Shown here in pieces: positions 32,454 through 44,898 of a DNA stretch of 64,000 bases. A program made the position numbers and the translations under genes. Below the pieces are notes generated by a model, which did no database searches, had not been told where the DNA came from, and saw nothing but the letters and a program-made list of their open reading frames with translations. The stretch's first letter is position 1. Every line of letters begins with the position of its first letter. The DNA comes from Gnetum montanum (taxonomy: Eukaryota; Streptophyta; Gnetopsida; Gnetales; Gnetaceae): the NCBI GenBank assembly GCA_015680685.1, contig MNCI01025089.1, positions 275,997 to 339,996 on the forward strand, in the 5' to 3' direction.

Positions 32454-35160
32454 ATGATTATGGAGATTATTTATATAGCTAATGTTTCATTCTATTACCT
32501 GCACTCCATCTTGCTAAGCTGGATTAAGATGAAACACACATGGGTGCAAAATATAACCCTTTATGGGCTCAAAATGAGCTCTAACATAGAAAGAGTTATT
32601 CGTGAGATTTTTATATGGTGGGAATTTGGCTTTGTAGATTGGCTCTACAAGCTAACATGGTAGGTTACTGACATGGTAGAGCTATTTTTGAGCTCTATGA
32701 CCAGGTTCTATGAGTTGAGATGGCCTAATGCAGATGTGGCACTATGCACTCATAGATGAGAAGTCTTGCTTTACAAACTAGTTCTAAAACTTGATGTAAT
32801 AGGTGTTACTATAGTAGAGCCATGTTGTATAACAAAATTTTAGATCAATAAAGTCCCTCCACATGTTGATGTTGTAGGAAGCTGATGTGGTAGACCTCTT
32901 TCATAAAATCAAATTCAAGCTCTATGAACTAGCTCTACAAGTTAACTTGACGAGGTGCTCATGTGGCATTGCACTCGAGATTTGCTAACATGGTAGGGTG
33001 TAGTGAGCTTGGCCAACATGGTAAAGCTTCTTCATAGAATTAAATTCTAGCTTTATGAACTAGCTCCATGTGCTAACTTGGTAGAGTTGAAAATGAACTT
33101 GTCTTGTAAAGTCAAATTTTACTCAAACAAGTAATGTTTCCATAAGCTAAAATGGTAGGATTAGCTTATCGGTGCTAACATGGTAGAACCATTATGAGGT
33201 TCTTTATAGAATGGAATTTTCACTTTACAAAATGTCTCTACAATTTCGTGAGTTAGAGTACTTTTGTAGAGGAGATAAATGATTCCACTAACTAGCTCTA
33301 GATGCTAACATGGCAATGTTAAAATGGATCTATTGATGTGGTAGGGCCACATAAATAATAAGACACAAGTTTTAGCTAATGTAGCACTATTGATGAGGCA
33401 ATTCCTACATGGTAATGTTGATGTGGAAAATGAAGCTATTATCATCTAGATGGAAAAATGAGCTTGCTCTAAATGTCGATGTGGTAAAGTTGGTTTGTGA
33501 AGGTGAAAACTAATCTTACAAACAAGCTCTACAAGGCCATATGGTCATTTTTTGATGTGGTAGAATGTATTTCTAGAGCTAAACATCACCCTTAGAAGCC
33601 ATCTTTATGAATTGATATGGCATTTGCTAATGTGGCCAATGATGACATGGCAAAGGTGTCAAAAATTATTTAGATGAGAAATAATCTAAACCTAGATGCT
33701 GATGTGGCCCTTGCTAACATGGAAAAGCTATCTAAAATTATTTAGATGAGAAATACGCTTAGCCTAGATGTTGACGTAACCCCTACTAACATGGAAGAGC
33801 TTCTTCATGGAGCCATTTTTAACTCTACAAGCTTCCTTCTATGTGATGACATGGTTGTAGTGATGGTAAAGCTATTTCATTAAGATCAAGTTGATCTACA
33901 AGTTGATATGGCTTATAGCAGCTAAGCTTTAAAGCTAAGTTTTTAGTTAATAGTTTTTGATATGGAAGAGCTTCCTCGTAAGGGTGAACTTTAGCTTTTT
34001 GTATACTAGCTCTATGGAACCACTAAGATGGTAGAGCAAGTTTGTGAGGCTAAACTTTGCCCTCATAAATTGGCTCTACAAGCTAATGTGGTAAGGCACT
34101 GATGTGGAATAACTAATGAGGTAGAGTCACTTTGTAGAGTTGAAATATTACCTTGCAATCTAGTTCTATGAGATGATGTGACCAAGCATGCTTAGCTGTG
34201 GTGTTGTGGAAGAACTAGTTCATGACACCATTGATCTTCTTTATAGAGCCATTCTTTGGCTCTACAAGATTTTGCTTGAAGCTAACGTAACAAATGAGAG
34301 CACTTAGATGAAAATATTTCATCTAGATGAAAAGCTCCATCGAATCTAAAGCTGACATATGAGGGCCTAAACTGAAGTATTGAGGCTGATCCAAGGAAAA
34401 CTTACAAGCTTATTCTTTTTTAGTCATGGATCCACCAAAGCTAAAATGGGAAAGATTTTAAGATTTTTTTTCTACAATATGTAGAGAGCTCCTAAATGAT
34501 GACAATATGTGGGTGCTTAATACCAAAGCTAATTATCATGTGAATGGCCTAAAGCTAATTTAGTGTTGGGAAACACATCTAAACATGGTGATGACTACAT
34601 ATAGATGCTAATGTGATACAACTTATTCCATTATAATCTTAGAAATTTTTATTGTAAGGGGCTGATGTGTCAGAGCTAAAAATAAACTAGAGTTAAAGTT
34701 TTAGCTTTCATGCTCAAAAAAGTTTCACAGAGGAACTCAAAGTTTAGTCAAGCTTGAAATCATACAAAAGACATCCTTTTGATTTTATTTTTGTTTTGAG
34801 CTTGAATCCATTAGCCAATGTAATAGTAATTCTCCTAAACTTATTGTGTAGGTAACTATTTCTCACTTCAAAAAACATTAAATATTTCAAACTCCACTAT
34901 TATTTCATAAGCTCTTGTTTTTTTAAAAAAATAACTTTCACATTTTCTTTTAGTTCATGAGCTTTTACTTATCCTGATTCTCTTTTCCAATAATTTTAAT
35001 TTAAATATTGAAACAAAGTGAAATCACTCTTTTGGCCTAAGCTCTTTCTTTCTATAATGACAAGCTTAAAATGTATTCCTGAAATACAAGGCCTCCTTTC
35101 TTAAATAAAAATAGTGTAATTACTTAAAGTCCTATTTTGTGAAATGGTCGAAATGTGACA
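32454..35160 (-). repeat. Long-LTR (G5-like family) U3 fragment with diverged tandem motif
   Basis: The minus strand starts TGTCACATTTCGACCATTTC at 35160, close to the LTR starts at 54388 and 55784 (ACATTTT-x-GCCATT). From about 34700 to 32480 the plus strand repeats phrases such as CTAACATGGTAGAG, GCTCTACAAGCTAA and GCTCTATGAACTAG with changing spacing, the reverse complement of the repeats filling U3 of the G5 LTR (45600-46700). The R-U5 end is not found; the region stops at the neighbouring gypsy LTR. Confidence 0.7.
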
Positions 35161-35860
35161 ATAGTGGAAATGGAAAATTGTCAAAATAAAAAATTCATAG
35201 ATCATGTAGAAATACATATTAGGGCTCATTAGAAGGTTAAATAAAATGTGGCCATACATGATTTTTGATTTTAAGGTAAATTAAAAAAACTGTGTACAAC
35301 AAGAGCCTCTTTTAGATATACTACTATAGCTATGGTTGGTTCCTTTACAAAACATCCATGAAGGTGACATCATCTCCCGTACTTGTCCTAATGATAATTT
35401 GAAATAATTTGTGGTAGATTTGGATCATCTACATGCTTGAATATAACATAAGCCTTTTTTTATATTTGTTGAGATCCTTGGTGGGCTTCTAGCATCATCT
35501 ACCATCTTACTTGTATTCACAACCTACACACATAACAATAAGAAATACACTAGGATTGAATAATGGTTAAAATCAAAATTATACAAGTATTTCTAGGTAA
35601 TTCTCCAATGTCTTCCTCAACAATAGTGCCAATGATAACAATCTAGCTAGTTTTTAGGGACAATAAAATATATCATTTGAATCATAGTGTAATTTGATCA
35701 TAATCTTTAAAGATGATGTTGAGTAGATTGCTAAGAAAATTCATTTAAATTGTTGCATTCAAAAAGTGTAAAATATATTATAATTCATATGTTAAAATTT
35801 AATTCCATGTAACCATGGAGAGAAAGAGAAAAGGAAATATTTATGATTTTATATTTTATA
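35161..35860. other. Unassigned AT-rich DNA up to assembly gap
   Basis: No feature recognised. Confidence 0.4.
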
Positions 35861-36769
35861 NNNNNNNNNNNNNNNNNNNNNNNNNNNNNNNNNNNNNNNN
35901 NNNNNNNNNNNNNNNNNNNNNNNNNNNNNNNNNNNNNNNNNNNNNNNNNNNNNNNNNNNNNNNNNNNNNNNNNNNNNNNNNNNNNNNNNNNNNNNNNNNN
36001 NNNNNNNNNNNNNNNNNNNNNNNNNNNNNNNNNNNNNNNNNNNNNNNNNNNNNNNNNNNNNNNNNNNNNNNNNNNNNNNNNNNNNNNNNNNNNNNNNNNN
36101 NNNNNNNNNNNNNNNNNNNNNNNNNNNNNNNNNNNNNNNNNNNNNNNNNNNNNNNNNNNNNNNNNNNNNNNNNNNNNNNNNNNNNNNNNNNNNNNNNNNN
36201 NNNNNNNNNNNNNNNNNNNNNNNNNNNNNNNNNNNNNNNNNNNNNNNNNNNNNNNNNNNNNNNNNNNNNNNNNNNNNNNNNNNNNNNNNNNNNNNNNNNN
36301 NNNNNNNNNNNNNNNNNNNNNNNNNNNNNNNNNNNNNNNNNNNNNNNNNNNNNNNNNNNNNNNNNNNNNNNNNNNNNNNNNNNNNNNNNNNNNNNNNNNN
36401 NNNNNNNNNNNNNNNNNNNNNNNNNNNNNNNNNNNNNNNNNNNNNNNNNNNNNNNNNNNNNNNNNNNNNNNNNNNNNNNNNNNNNNNNNNNNNNNNNNNN
36501 NNNNNNNNNNNNNNNNNNNNNNNNNNNNNNNNNNNNNNNNNNNNNNNNNNNNNNNNNNNNNNNNNNNNNNNNNNNNNNNNNNNNNNNNNNNNNNNNNNNN
36601 NNNNNNNNNNNNNNNNNNNNNNNNNNNNNNNNNNNNNNNNNNNNNNNNNNNNNNNNNNNNNNNNNNNNNNNNNNNNNNNNNNNNNNNNNNNNNNNNNNNN
36701 NNNNNNNNNNNNNNNNNNNNNNNNNNNNNNNNNNNNNNNNNNNNNNNNNNNNNNNNNNNNNNNNNNNNN
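35861..36769. other. Assembly gap (909 N)
   Basis: Unsequenced. The E2 3' region is cut here about 175 bases before where its 3' LTR should begin, judged against E3, so an LTR of about 0.8 kb is likely hidden in the gap. ORFs drawn across the Ns are meaningless. Confidence 0.95.
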
Positions 36770-38316
36770 CATTTGATAGTCAACCTTATTTGGGAGCTAG
36801 GAGAGAAGAGAAAAGATAGAGAGAAAAGAAGAATTCTTATGTTGCCAACACCAAGATTGCACCTTTCATTGTCCATCCATAAATGTGTCATCAATCTTGT
36901 TCCTTGCATAACTGCTTCAGCACTAGTCCATTCCAAGTGTTCCCTCCAGATCCAATCCGTTGTTGTATGATTATAATATGCACACATAACACAATCTTAT
37001 ATTTGCAAGGGTAAATGAATCATAATGCAATTGATACCTTGCCTCATTGTAAGGTCCATTGGTTGAGTTGTGATATGGCTGATACGGGTCTGGAGATATA
37101 ATATTGGTGCCTACCTAAGGTGTAGGGGTTTAGAGAAAATTGAAAAAATTAGAATAGGACCCCCATGATTGAGAGAAAACCTTAGGTAGTAAGAGAATGG
37201 AGAAAAAGAAAAGGAACAAAAAAGATGAAGAAAAAGAAACAATGGCCACAGTGATAAAATGGATGTCAAAGATGGAGATGAACAAAAATAAATGGTGATT
37301 GTGGAAATTTTTAAGGGAAAGAAATTAATGAATGCACAAAATAGGAATGCTAGTGGGTCCTTCCCAAGGCAGGCTCATGCCCTTAATGCCCTAGCAATCC
37401 CACATTCAAAGAGTTTGTAGGCTCTAAAATGTCATTTGGAAGCAAGAGTTAGTAGATCTCATTCCAAATCTAGCCTTAAACAAACCACATCCAGTGACTT
37501 CGGATTAATACATTCGGCCAGTCCATCCTCCTAAAGTAGCAAGAATTCCTCCACCAAAGAGCCACCACCATTATAACAAAATGAAAGAGAAAAAAGTAGG
37601 AAGCAAGAAGGGCCTTAGTTAGAGAGAACATATTTATTTTAGTTCCATAACTAGTGCTTATAGCCCAGATGATTATTTCATCTAAGGGATGTGCTTTGAA
37701 TTTTCACACTTTTTTTTTTGTGTTTTGCTTGAGAACCACACCATACAAAGACTTATTATTTTTATTTGCTCAACTTCCCAAGAATGGAGCAATGTCGGAA
37801 TGGTAGGGAAAACTCAAGAAGAAACATCCAAGCACCCTAAGAGAATGGCCAACACAAGTGCATCAAGTCCCCTTCAAGTCACACTTTTCAATCCTTGAGT
37901 CCTTCCTTAGTTTGAGAAATACCTAGTCATCAATTCATTGATAGTTCTTATTATTGAGAAAGGTGACTATACAGTTCCAAGCCAAGAGAGACCATAGAAA
38001 TTTGTGGATGTATGGATGAAGTGGACTCATTTCCTGTTATACTAAAAAGAATCATACCTTAGTATCAACATCATAACTCAAAGGTAAAAACCAAACATTA
38101 GCAATCAATGGAATATAGTTCATACCATCTTCAGGAGCACTTATTAAGTGACAAACTAAAATAAATAAATAAACACATAAAGAAATGAAATATTATGAAC
38201 TATGTTGCAAAAAAAACTAAAAAAAGTTAAAGAAATTTGCAACACAAGAACTTAAAAAGGAACTGAGGGCCTTGAATGACCAGCATAGGTGACCATCTCC
38301 CCCATGACTAAGTTAG
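36770..38316 (-). other. 3' region of E2
   Basis: Matches the E3 3' region (62990-64000) closely and E1 9601-11523. It includes the small conserved frame on the minus strand at 37572-37455 (NGGGSLVEEFLLL, EDGLAEC, SLDVV), interrupted by a TAG where E1 has CAG and E3 has CAA. Confidence 0.7.
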
Positions 38317-38559
38317 AAGGGCGAGATATGAAATAATAAGCGCTTGTTTGAATTTTTTAGAAGTGTCCAACTTCTCCCAATTGATGTCTTTAGGTTAAGG
38401 GTTGGAAGTTGGCAACGCTCTTTCTCTAGTGTATCTATGCTTTTCATGTGGGCACAAGTTGGTCCCCCAGTTAGTTCCATGCATGTTGGTGAGATGCTCT
38501 TTCGATTAGCTGTCAACAACTGGGTGTTTTCTTGTTATGTGGTTGCTACATACAAGTAC

Positions 38560-39070
38560 TTTTGTATGTTAACTTCTTGGGCACACTGGTTGCATGTAGG
38601 AAATGCTGAACATTCCTATACACCATCACCCTCAGTATCATTGTATGTGATGCATGGAATTTTCTTCTTCTCAATCTTCCCATAAGTATTTTCCTTAGAT
38701 ATTTCTAGGGAAAGATCATGGATTCCTAAGCATGCATTTACTGTACTTATCCATGCCCTTCCCATTATCATTGGGAAGTCCCCTTTGTCATTATTGACCT
38801 TTATCACTAGGAAATTAACTGGGTAGGACCAACCACACATATTGGTAATGATGTCCTCCACTAGTCCCAAGGGAATAGTGGGGGACTAGTCCACCAGATC
38901 TAAGCATATATTGCTCTTCTTTAGTGGAGACAGGTTTCAGGCTTTATACATTTTTTACAATATCAAGTTGACTCCAAAACCTAAGTCAAGAAGAGCTTTA
39001 CAAGGTTCATTCCCATCAACTTGGAGATAAATTAAGGGACTTCCAGGATTAGAGAAATTCTTGGGAAGGT
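38560..39070 (-). pseudogene. Gypsy aspartic protease of E2
   Basis: Active-site segment reads KALLDLGFGVNLI near 39005-38970, so the catalytic Asp remains but the following residues differ from the usual GAS. The C-terminal half is open from 38870: MGLVEDIITNMCGWSYPVNF, GDFPMIMGRAWISTVNACLG, KIEKKKIPCI. It resembles E1 6174-6500 along its length. The tail continues to about 38400 before the pol deletion. Confidence 0.82.
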
Positions 39071-39699
39071 GGCCCTCCTTGATCCAATCAATGACAGTAT
39101 GTGTTAACATAACCGTATGCGTTGAGCTCTATTGTTGGTTTGAAGGGAGCTCTGAAGCCTTATTTGATGGAGGAATGTTTGGATGCTCAACCGCTTGTGG
39201 TTGTGAGAGCTTGTTTAGACTGTTGGTTCTAAAGAAATGTCTTCTCCTTGTATAGTTGCTAGAACCAGCAGTGGGTTGAAGGTTTACAACTCTCATAGCA
39301 TTATGTTGTTATGGTTGAGTGGGGAGTTCCCCTTGCATTGCTAGAGCGAGTGGTAGTGGAGCTATCAGTGTGAGAGTGGTGGACGGATTTGGAGGATGGT
39401 ACGCATGTGGTGTGTCTCTCCCAGGAGAAGGAGTCCTTTAGTACTCCTAAGCTTGGTAGTGATGTTTTGGGGTTGCGTGACCAATAGAGTCACTTGGAGA
39501 GATTGTTTGCTACACATAGTAGCCATATGGATCTGGTTGTCGGTAAGGGTATTGTTGTCTCGACGGTGGCATCCCCCATGATTGTGGGTATTGCCACTGC
39601 TGGTGTTGCACAATCAATTGTGGTGGAGTCCCACTTAGATAATACATTAATGGTTGGTGGAACTTCCTTGGGTTATCTTGGGGATAAGGTAATCGTCGG

Positions 39700-41643
39700 G
39701 GTGCTTGCTATTTGTTAAGTCTTGGGTTAAGTGCATACACCCTAGACTCTTGTAGATGTGAGATTATTGGGAAACATCCCTTAGGATGGTCATATTGGCA
39801 TATCTCACATGCACTATCATTATTAGTATTGGAATCTAAAACCTCTTTAGTGATAGTCATTTTACCCTTACCTTTGTTATGTGCATGGTCCAAATCCCTC
39901 TTCTTCTTTTTATCATAGTCACTACTTCGCTTCTTAGACTCCTCTACAATTTTTAGAACAGTTTCAAATCTACTATCTAAGGATTCCCACATTTGATCTA
40001 CATTAGCAAAAACTTCTATTGTTAATTTTTGGAGTGGCAACGTTTTCCTATTCACCATCTCCTTGAGTGGTGACTCATCCTCCTTCTCACAGAATCTTAC
40101 TCCCATTTTTCGTAGGGAAGGATCGTGGTTGTACTCTTCTATGCTTTCTCTCTTGCGTAGCTCTCCTTCTTCCTTAGCTACTTGCTCCAAAAATCTATGA
40201 ACCTCATGGGACCTAAGCTTGGATAATCTCCCTTGGGCATATGTTCCAAGGGTTCTCTTAGTTTCGTGCCTAAGCCCATCTACGAGATGGCATAGTTGAT
40301 CTTGTTGTGCGTAACCATGGCCTGGGCAATGATGTAATAGTGCATAATATTGGCCCATGGTAGCATCCATCATGATTTCCTTGCTTCCATCCTTAGATCT
40401 TCTTCTGCAAGTTGGACACTCGGGAGTACGTCTGATATTTATCGTTGAATAGTTCTAGCATCGTACTCCACCTTTGAATGGATTCCGGTTCTATGGACTA
40501 GTACCAACTTTACGATTCTTTTATGAGTGTCTTTGGGAATAAATTTAATTTTTGCCACTCGTTCTCAATATTTTGCAAGGCACAGGCATCGTGAAATGCT
40601 TGTAAGTGGTTCTGAGGATCAACATTGTACCCCCCTTCAAATCGTGGGATATTATTCATGTCTAATCACTTGATCTTGCTATCCTTCTGGTGCCTTGTAG
40701 GAATTATAATGACCTCCATAATGTCTAACATGCTTCAGGTTGCAAGTAGTCATTCTTCATGGTCATTTCGTTCATGGTGTTTTTGATGTCTATGTGGTTC
40801 CCTACTTTTCCTTCTTCAATGTCATGATTCCCTAGAATGTCCTCATCCTTGCTCTCGACTCTCTCATCGAGGTTTCTCATTTTGCTTACCCTTATCCTCA
40901 TGGTGAGGTTCCTTATGACTGCATCTTGAAGTTGAAGGAGAGGGTGAGTATGACGATTAAGGTGAAGAAGAAGGAGAACCATCACCATGACAATGTTTCT
41001 TACCTTCTCTTCGATGATCCTAACCCCGATTGTGATGATGGTCAGACTTCCCTCCTTTATCTTGTGTTTGTGTTTCCTCATTGAACACTTGGTGTTCATG
41101 GGGATCAGAACTAGGGTTGTGTATTGCAGAGTGAAGGTTCTGATACACTACCTTCTCACTATCATTAGGAGGGGGAACATCATTTTGTGGATAACCTACT
41201 AAAATAGGTTCACCACCCTCAATTTTTCTTAAGAAGAGTGGAGCGTTATGGGGCCCTTTTCCCTTCAACGATGTATAGTAACTCTCCTATCGCAAGTCCC
41301 GTTGACATTGTGCTTCTGTGGGATGGTAGTCCCTTACATTGTAATCGCATGCAACATACTTAGCATATAATTACGACATGAAAATTTGTGCAAGGGCACG
41401 AAGGAGCATGTTGGAGGCTACTCTGTCTAGAGGCAACACTATGTTATCCTCCAAGTCTCTCCAATGCAGTTTTTCATCTTGATGGAAGACAAAGGTAAAG
41501 TTGGATATATATTCATCATGATGACTATATACCACACTGAATTGTTGAGGAACTGGCGGTTCTTGGTTATGTGTGTTGTGCTGCTGACTATCGCTTGTGT
41601 TGTTCCTAGGTGGTGAAGTGCTTTTGTTCGAAGAAGAAGACAT
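39700..41643 (-). pseudogene. Gypsy gag of E2 (largely readable)
   Basis: Starts at ATG 41643: MSSSSNKSTSPPRNNTSDSQ, about 128 bases after the PBS, a plausible leader. The frame is broken near 41370 and again near 41020, 40700 and 40400. Parts in order: N-terminal domain (DEYISNFTFVFHQDEKL), segment with SAIHNPSSDPHEHQVFNEE (41268-41020), an Arg/Ser/His/Glu-rich part (about 41060-40790), capsid core, then an open block 40373-39708 with ATMGQYYALLHHCPGHGYAQ, LEQVAKEEGELRKRESIEEY and a zinc-knuckle-like C-E-I-C-Q-Y-D-H-P-K-G-C. The knuckle has C-x2-C-x3-H-x3-C spacing, one shorter than the retroviral CCHC in two places. Confidence 0.82.
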
Positions 41644-41770
41644 TTTAGTCTTGTTTGATGTGCTATTTACTGTTATGTTATTTTTCTTATGATCAACCCT
41701 AAGGGTTTGTTCTAGCTCCCAATGATGTGAATGATTTCCTATGTTCTATGTAGTGCACAAACAACTAAGT

Positions 41771-41788
41771 CCTCGGCAGCAGCGCCAA
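41771..41788 (-). promoter_or_regulatory. Primer-binding site of E2
   Basis: The minus strand reads TTGGCGCTGCTGCCGAGG next to the LTR, a variant of the TGGCGCCGTTGCCGGGGA gypsy PBS. Confidence 0.78.
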
Positions 41789-42435
41789 TGATGAGTGGTG
41801 AGGTACCCCTACACTCAACCACGCGAATACGAGCATCTCATGCATGATCTGGTCGAACTCCAAGGACTAAGTGCTTACATGATCTAATGGAACACTTAAG
41901 GTTAATCAATCGTTGTCTTCCCAAGCTTACTTGTATTTGTCATGGTTGTATGGTTAAGTAAGCTTGAGGCATGTGATTCTTATGTCTTTTATCATTTTAA
42001 TGCCTTATGCTACGAGGGAAGGGTGAAGAGACTAAATGACTAACTTTAATTAACTAAGTTCTAATTTTCATAGCATCAATATCTATTCCCACTTTCCGTA
42101 CACACCTTGAACCAGTGCAACACTACTTGGATTACCAAATGCTACTCGTTACTAGGTTACCAAGCGTTACACACATGCTCGAAGTAGTTGTACTGAATGC
42201 ACTTAACTAAGAGAGTTAAGGATTGAGAAGGATTAATTATCTAAGAAAGCAATTAAGCATTTAACACTAATTAATTACCATTTAGCTTAGTTCATATGCT
42301 TCAAGGTTTATCAGAAAGTTTGTCTTTATTTCCATACACAAATGTGTGCTCAGGTACAATTTGCTCAAATAAAGATCCATTCACTTTGAGACTTCTACTG
42401 TAGGCACATGGAAATTACTCTATCTCTAGAATGGT
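41789..42435 (-). repeat. 5' LTR of E2, R-U5 part only
   Basis: Runs from the CCACTCATCA end at 41789 rightwards and matches 62019-62680 closely, then stops near 42435, before the TATA box and U3. The promoter end has been lost to a truncation or a later rearrangement. Confidence 0.8.
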
Positions 42436-44898
42436 AAGCATTCTAAAGTACCTAGAATTAGGCATGAAACCTCAGAGTATGACACAAGAGGTAAGGATAC
42501 ATCATCGAACACCAATAAACTCAACTAAGCATGCTAGACTACAAACATAAGGTGCACGAAACACTTTTCTAGATCCACAACTTACAATTGAAATATAAAT
42601 TATGACTAGATGCTTCATCAAGCATTTTCATGAAGTAACCACCATTACATTTTTTTAGTTTTCCATACCTACTATTGTGGGATGTCTTCTCACATGATTG
42701 ATTATGCTTGCCATTTTGCAAACTCTTTGCATTATTCCTAGAAAGGCATCATAAACCTCTCTCTTGTATCTAGTTACATCTTCATAGATAAAATATGGGA
42801 TGTTGATGGTACACTTCCCTCTCATCATAGCCACAATATTAGTCTCCCTAGTAGAGATACTTGATAAATATTTAGTGGACACAAAGTTATATGTAATGAT
42901 TTTTCATATAGCATTTTGGAGTAGGAAAAAGTTTTTAACATCTTCACCTTAACTTTATCCATGTTAAAGATCTTTAGCATCATCCTTGACCTAATCTTGG
43001 GCTTAGTCCTTTGGGTGTGTGTCCACTAATTGTTTGCTAGCTTATTTATGAATCCTATATCCTATGAGATTGCCCATTTGGAAATAGGCATAGGAACTCC
43101 ATCAATGAAGGCCATGGAACCATCAACAGTGAGGTTTTGGTAGAATTCCTCAACCTTGTATCATTAACATGTGAAGGGTTGGGTGATGTAGTTATAGAAG
43201 CCCATCCATTGCAATGACCTCTTAAGCTTATGGGAACTAAGCTCAAGGAATTGTTGATAGTATTTCTCTTCATGAATGAATCATTGGCAAACATCATGAG
43301 CACCCACAACCTCTTAGATGTCATTGGTATCCTCTTCATCATCTTCTACTAGCTTCTCTGGCACTTGTTTGGTTACCTACTACTACACACATGCTCAACC
43401 TAAGGATCAACAAAGTGACTACCTACCTCCTAATCTGCTTTTAGGTGGGGTTCTATCTAAAGTAGGACTACAAGATTTGGATTAGAGAATCAAAGTCCTT
43501 CCTTCTTATGAATTAGTGGTTCTCACAAAGGTCTACAAATAGAAGCATAAGATTATTTGACCTCAATCCCCCTTAGTCTATGGATCTTGGATCGCAATCA
43601 TCCCAACATGATTAGCTATGAAATTTATTAAAAATCAAGCGAGTTTCCACTAGGAATTATACTACCATTGAAAAAATTATACATGAGAATAATGATAAAT
43701 ACAACCCTTGGGAAATACTTGAAAAACATCTTCACAACTATTGAAATAACATGTGGGTGGGTAAGGATGGACGAGGTAGAACTATTTAAATAGCTACTAA
43801 AAATATTAAATGCATACCTGAAGTGATGTCTCTCCCATGGATAAGTTGCAAGACACCAAGCTTGAACCACTACAAGAACACTAAGGATAGGAAGACCTAA
43901 GAAGATTGCATGAAAAATTATTACCAATCCTATTGTAGGATGAAAATTTTGGTAGAGTTTTGCTTGTTTCTAATCCACCAAAGTAAAGGAACAGAGGAAA
44001 AAATGAAAGGCAAAGTGTAGGACATTATTTGGAATGCACACCTCCCCCCGCCCCCACAAATCCACCCAAGTATATATAGTGTTTTCAATGTTGGAGAAGG
44101 GGGTGCACTGGCACAAGGGCACCAACACCCCTACATTGATGCAAGGGTGAATCAATGCACCTTTCTAATTAGGAAAAATGATCTAACTCTACCTCCCATG
44201 TCTTCAACTTATCTCTAACTACCATCAAAGCACTATTCAAGGGCTACATCATGCCAAAATCACCTAGGATTTGCCTCTCAAGGTGTATGAGAAGAATAAG
44301 AAGAGCATTACAAACTTACCTTAGATGACATCATGGATCATGGAGAAGGAGTCAGTTGGTCAATTTGTATAATCCCATGAAGCTAAAGCAAGAAAATAAG
44401 GGTTAAAATAATAAGAGAATGATTACATCACTAAGAATAATAAAATACATGCACAATTAAGCTGAATTAATAGAGTATAGCATGGTCAAACCTTGAAACA
44501 TAAAGAGTCAATACTTACACAAGTGAAAGACCAATCAAGTGTTGTATGCAATGCTACCCTTATAATCACTGGGAGATAAACTTTAGCTAAGTCACATATG
44601 ATTCTTACCCACTAAGGATTCATAACTGTTCTTTTGAAAGTAGGCACTTGCCTTCATTACCCTTGTAAAACCTATTAATGAGACACTTGTGGATTCTTAG
44701 CAACTAGTGAAACATTAGCATCAAACATGAGTCTATGCTCTTGGATCACCAGATCTCATCCTCTATGATGTCTAATTGACCTCGTTCCATACATAACCAT
44801 TAACAAGAATGGAATAAAAGAGATGAATGACTAATAATTAATAACAGGTGAGAAAGAAAGAAAAATAATGCAACATCACCTAATTCCTAGCCAACTAT
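42436..44898. other. Mixed region, mostly unassigned
   Basis: Apart from the degenerate ORF at 42655-43360 nothing firm is seen. Around 44040-44160 a minus-strand TATA-like TATATATA and GATGCA/AATGCA words recall the U3 of the 21873-22837 LTR, but no LTR borders were found. Confidence 0.35.
42655..43360 (-). pseudogene. Degenerate ORF resembling plant transposon-associated 'putative plant transposon protein'
   Basis: Minus-strand reading across frames gives a ~230-codon protein remnant: KRSLQWMGFYNYI, then VEEFYQNLTVDGSMAFIDGV, further on MLKIFNMDKVKVKMLKTF, and the open end 42882-42655 with REVYDAFLGIMQRVCKMASI. The segment V-x-EFY-x-N-L ... (I/V)-x-G is the pattern found in plant retroelement ORFs annotated as putative plant transposon protein. 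Several stops and frameshifts. The match is from memory of the pattern, so it is tentative. Confidence 0.4.

Larger units (their letters stand above)
36770..42435 (-). mobile_element. Gypsy derivative E2: LTR-PBS-gag-protease-3' region, no RT/RNase H/integrase
   Basis: On the minus strand: partial 5' LTR (42435-41789), PBS (41788-41771), gag (41643-39700), protease (39070-38560), then at about 38380-38340 a jump straight to the pol-end landmark (CATGGGGGAGATGGTCACC, 38308-38290) and 1.5 kb of 3' region. Compared with E1, the stretch equivalent to 6740-9573, about 2.8 kb, is absent and the flanking parts join cleanly. It belongs to the E1 family but could not have replicated without RT and integrase supplied from elsewhere, unless the loss came after insertion. 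Confidence 0.82.

Noticed and set aside
32480-34700. CRISPR-like or simple satellite array
   Set aside because: Spacing and sequence drift too much, and the phrases match the U3 of a plant LTR family.
35785-36987. Long ORFs of 300-400 codons on both strands
   Set aside because: They run through the N gap and are almost entirely unknown residues.
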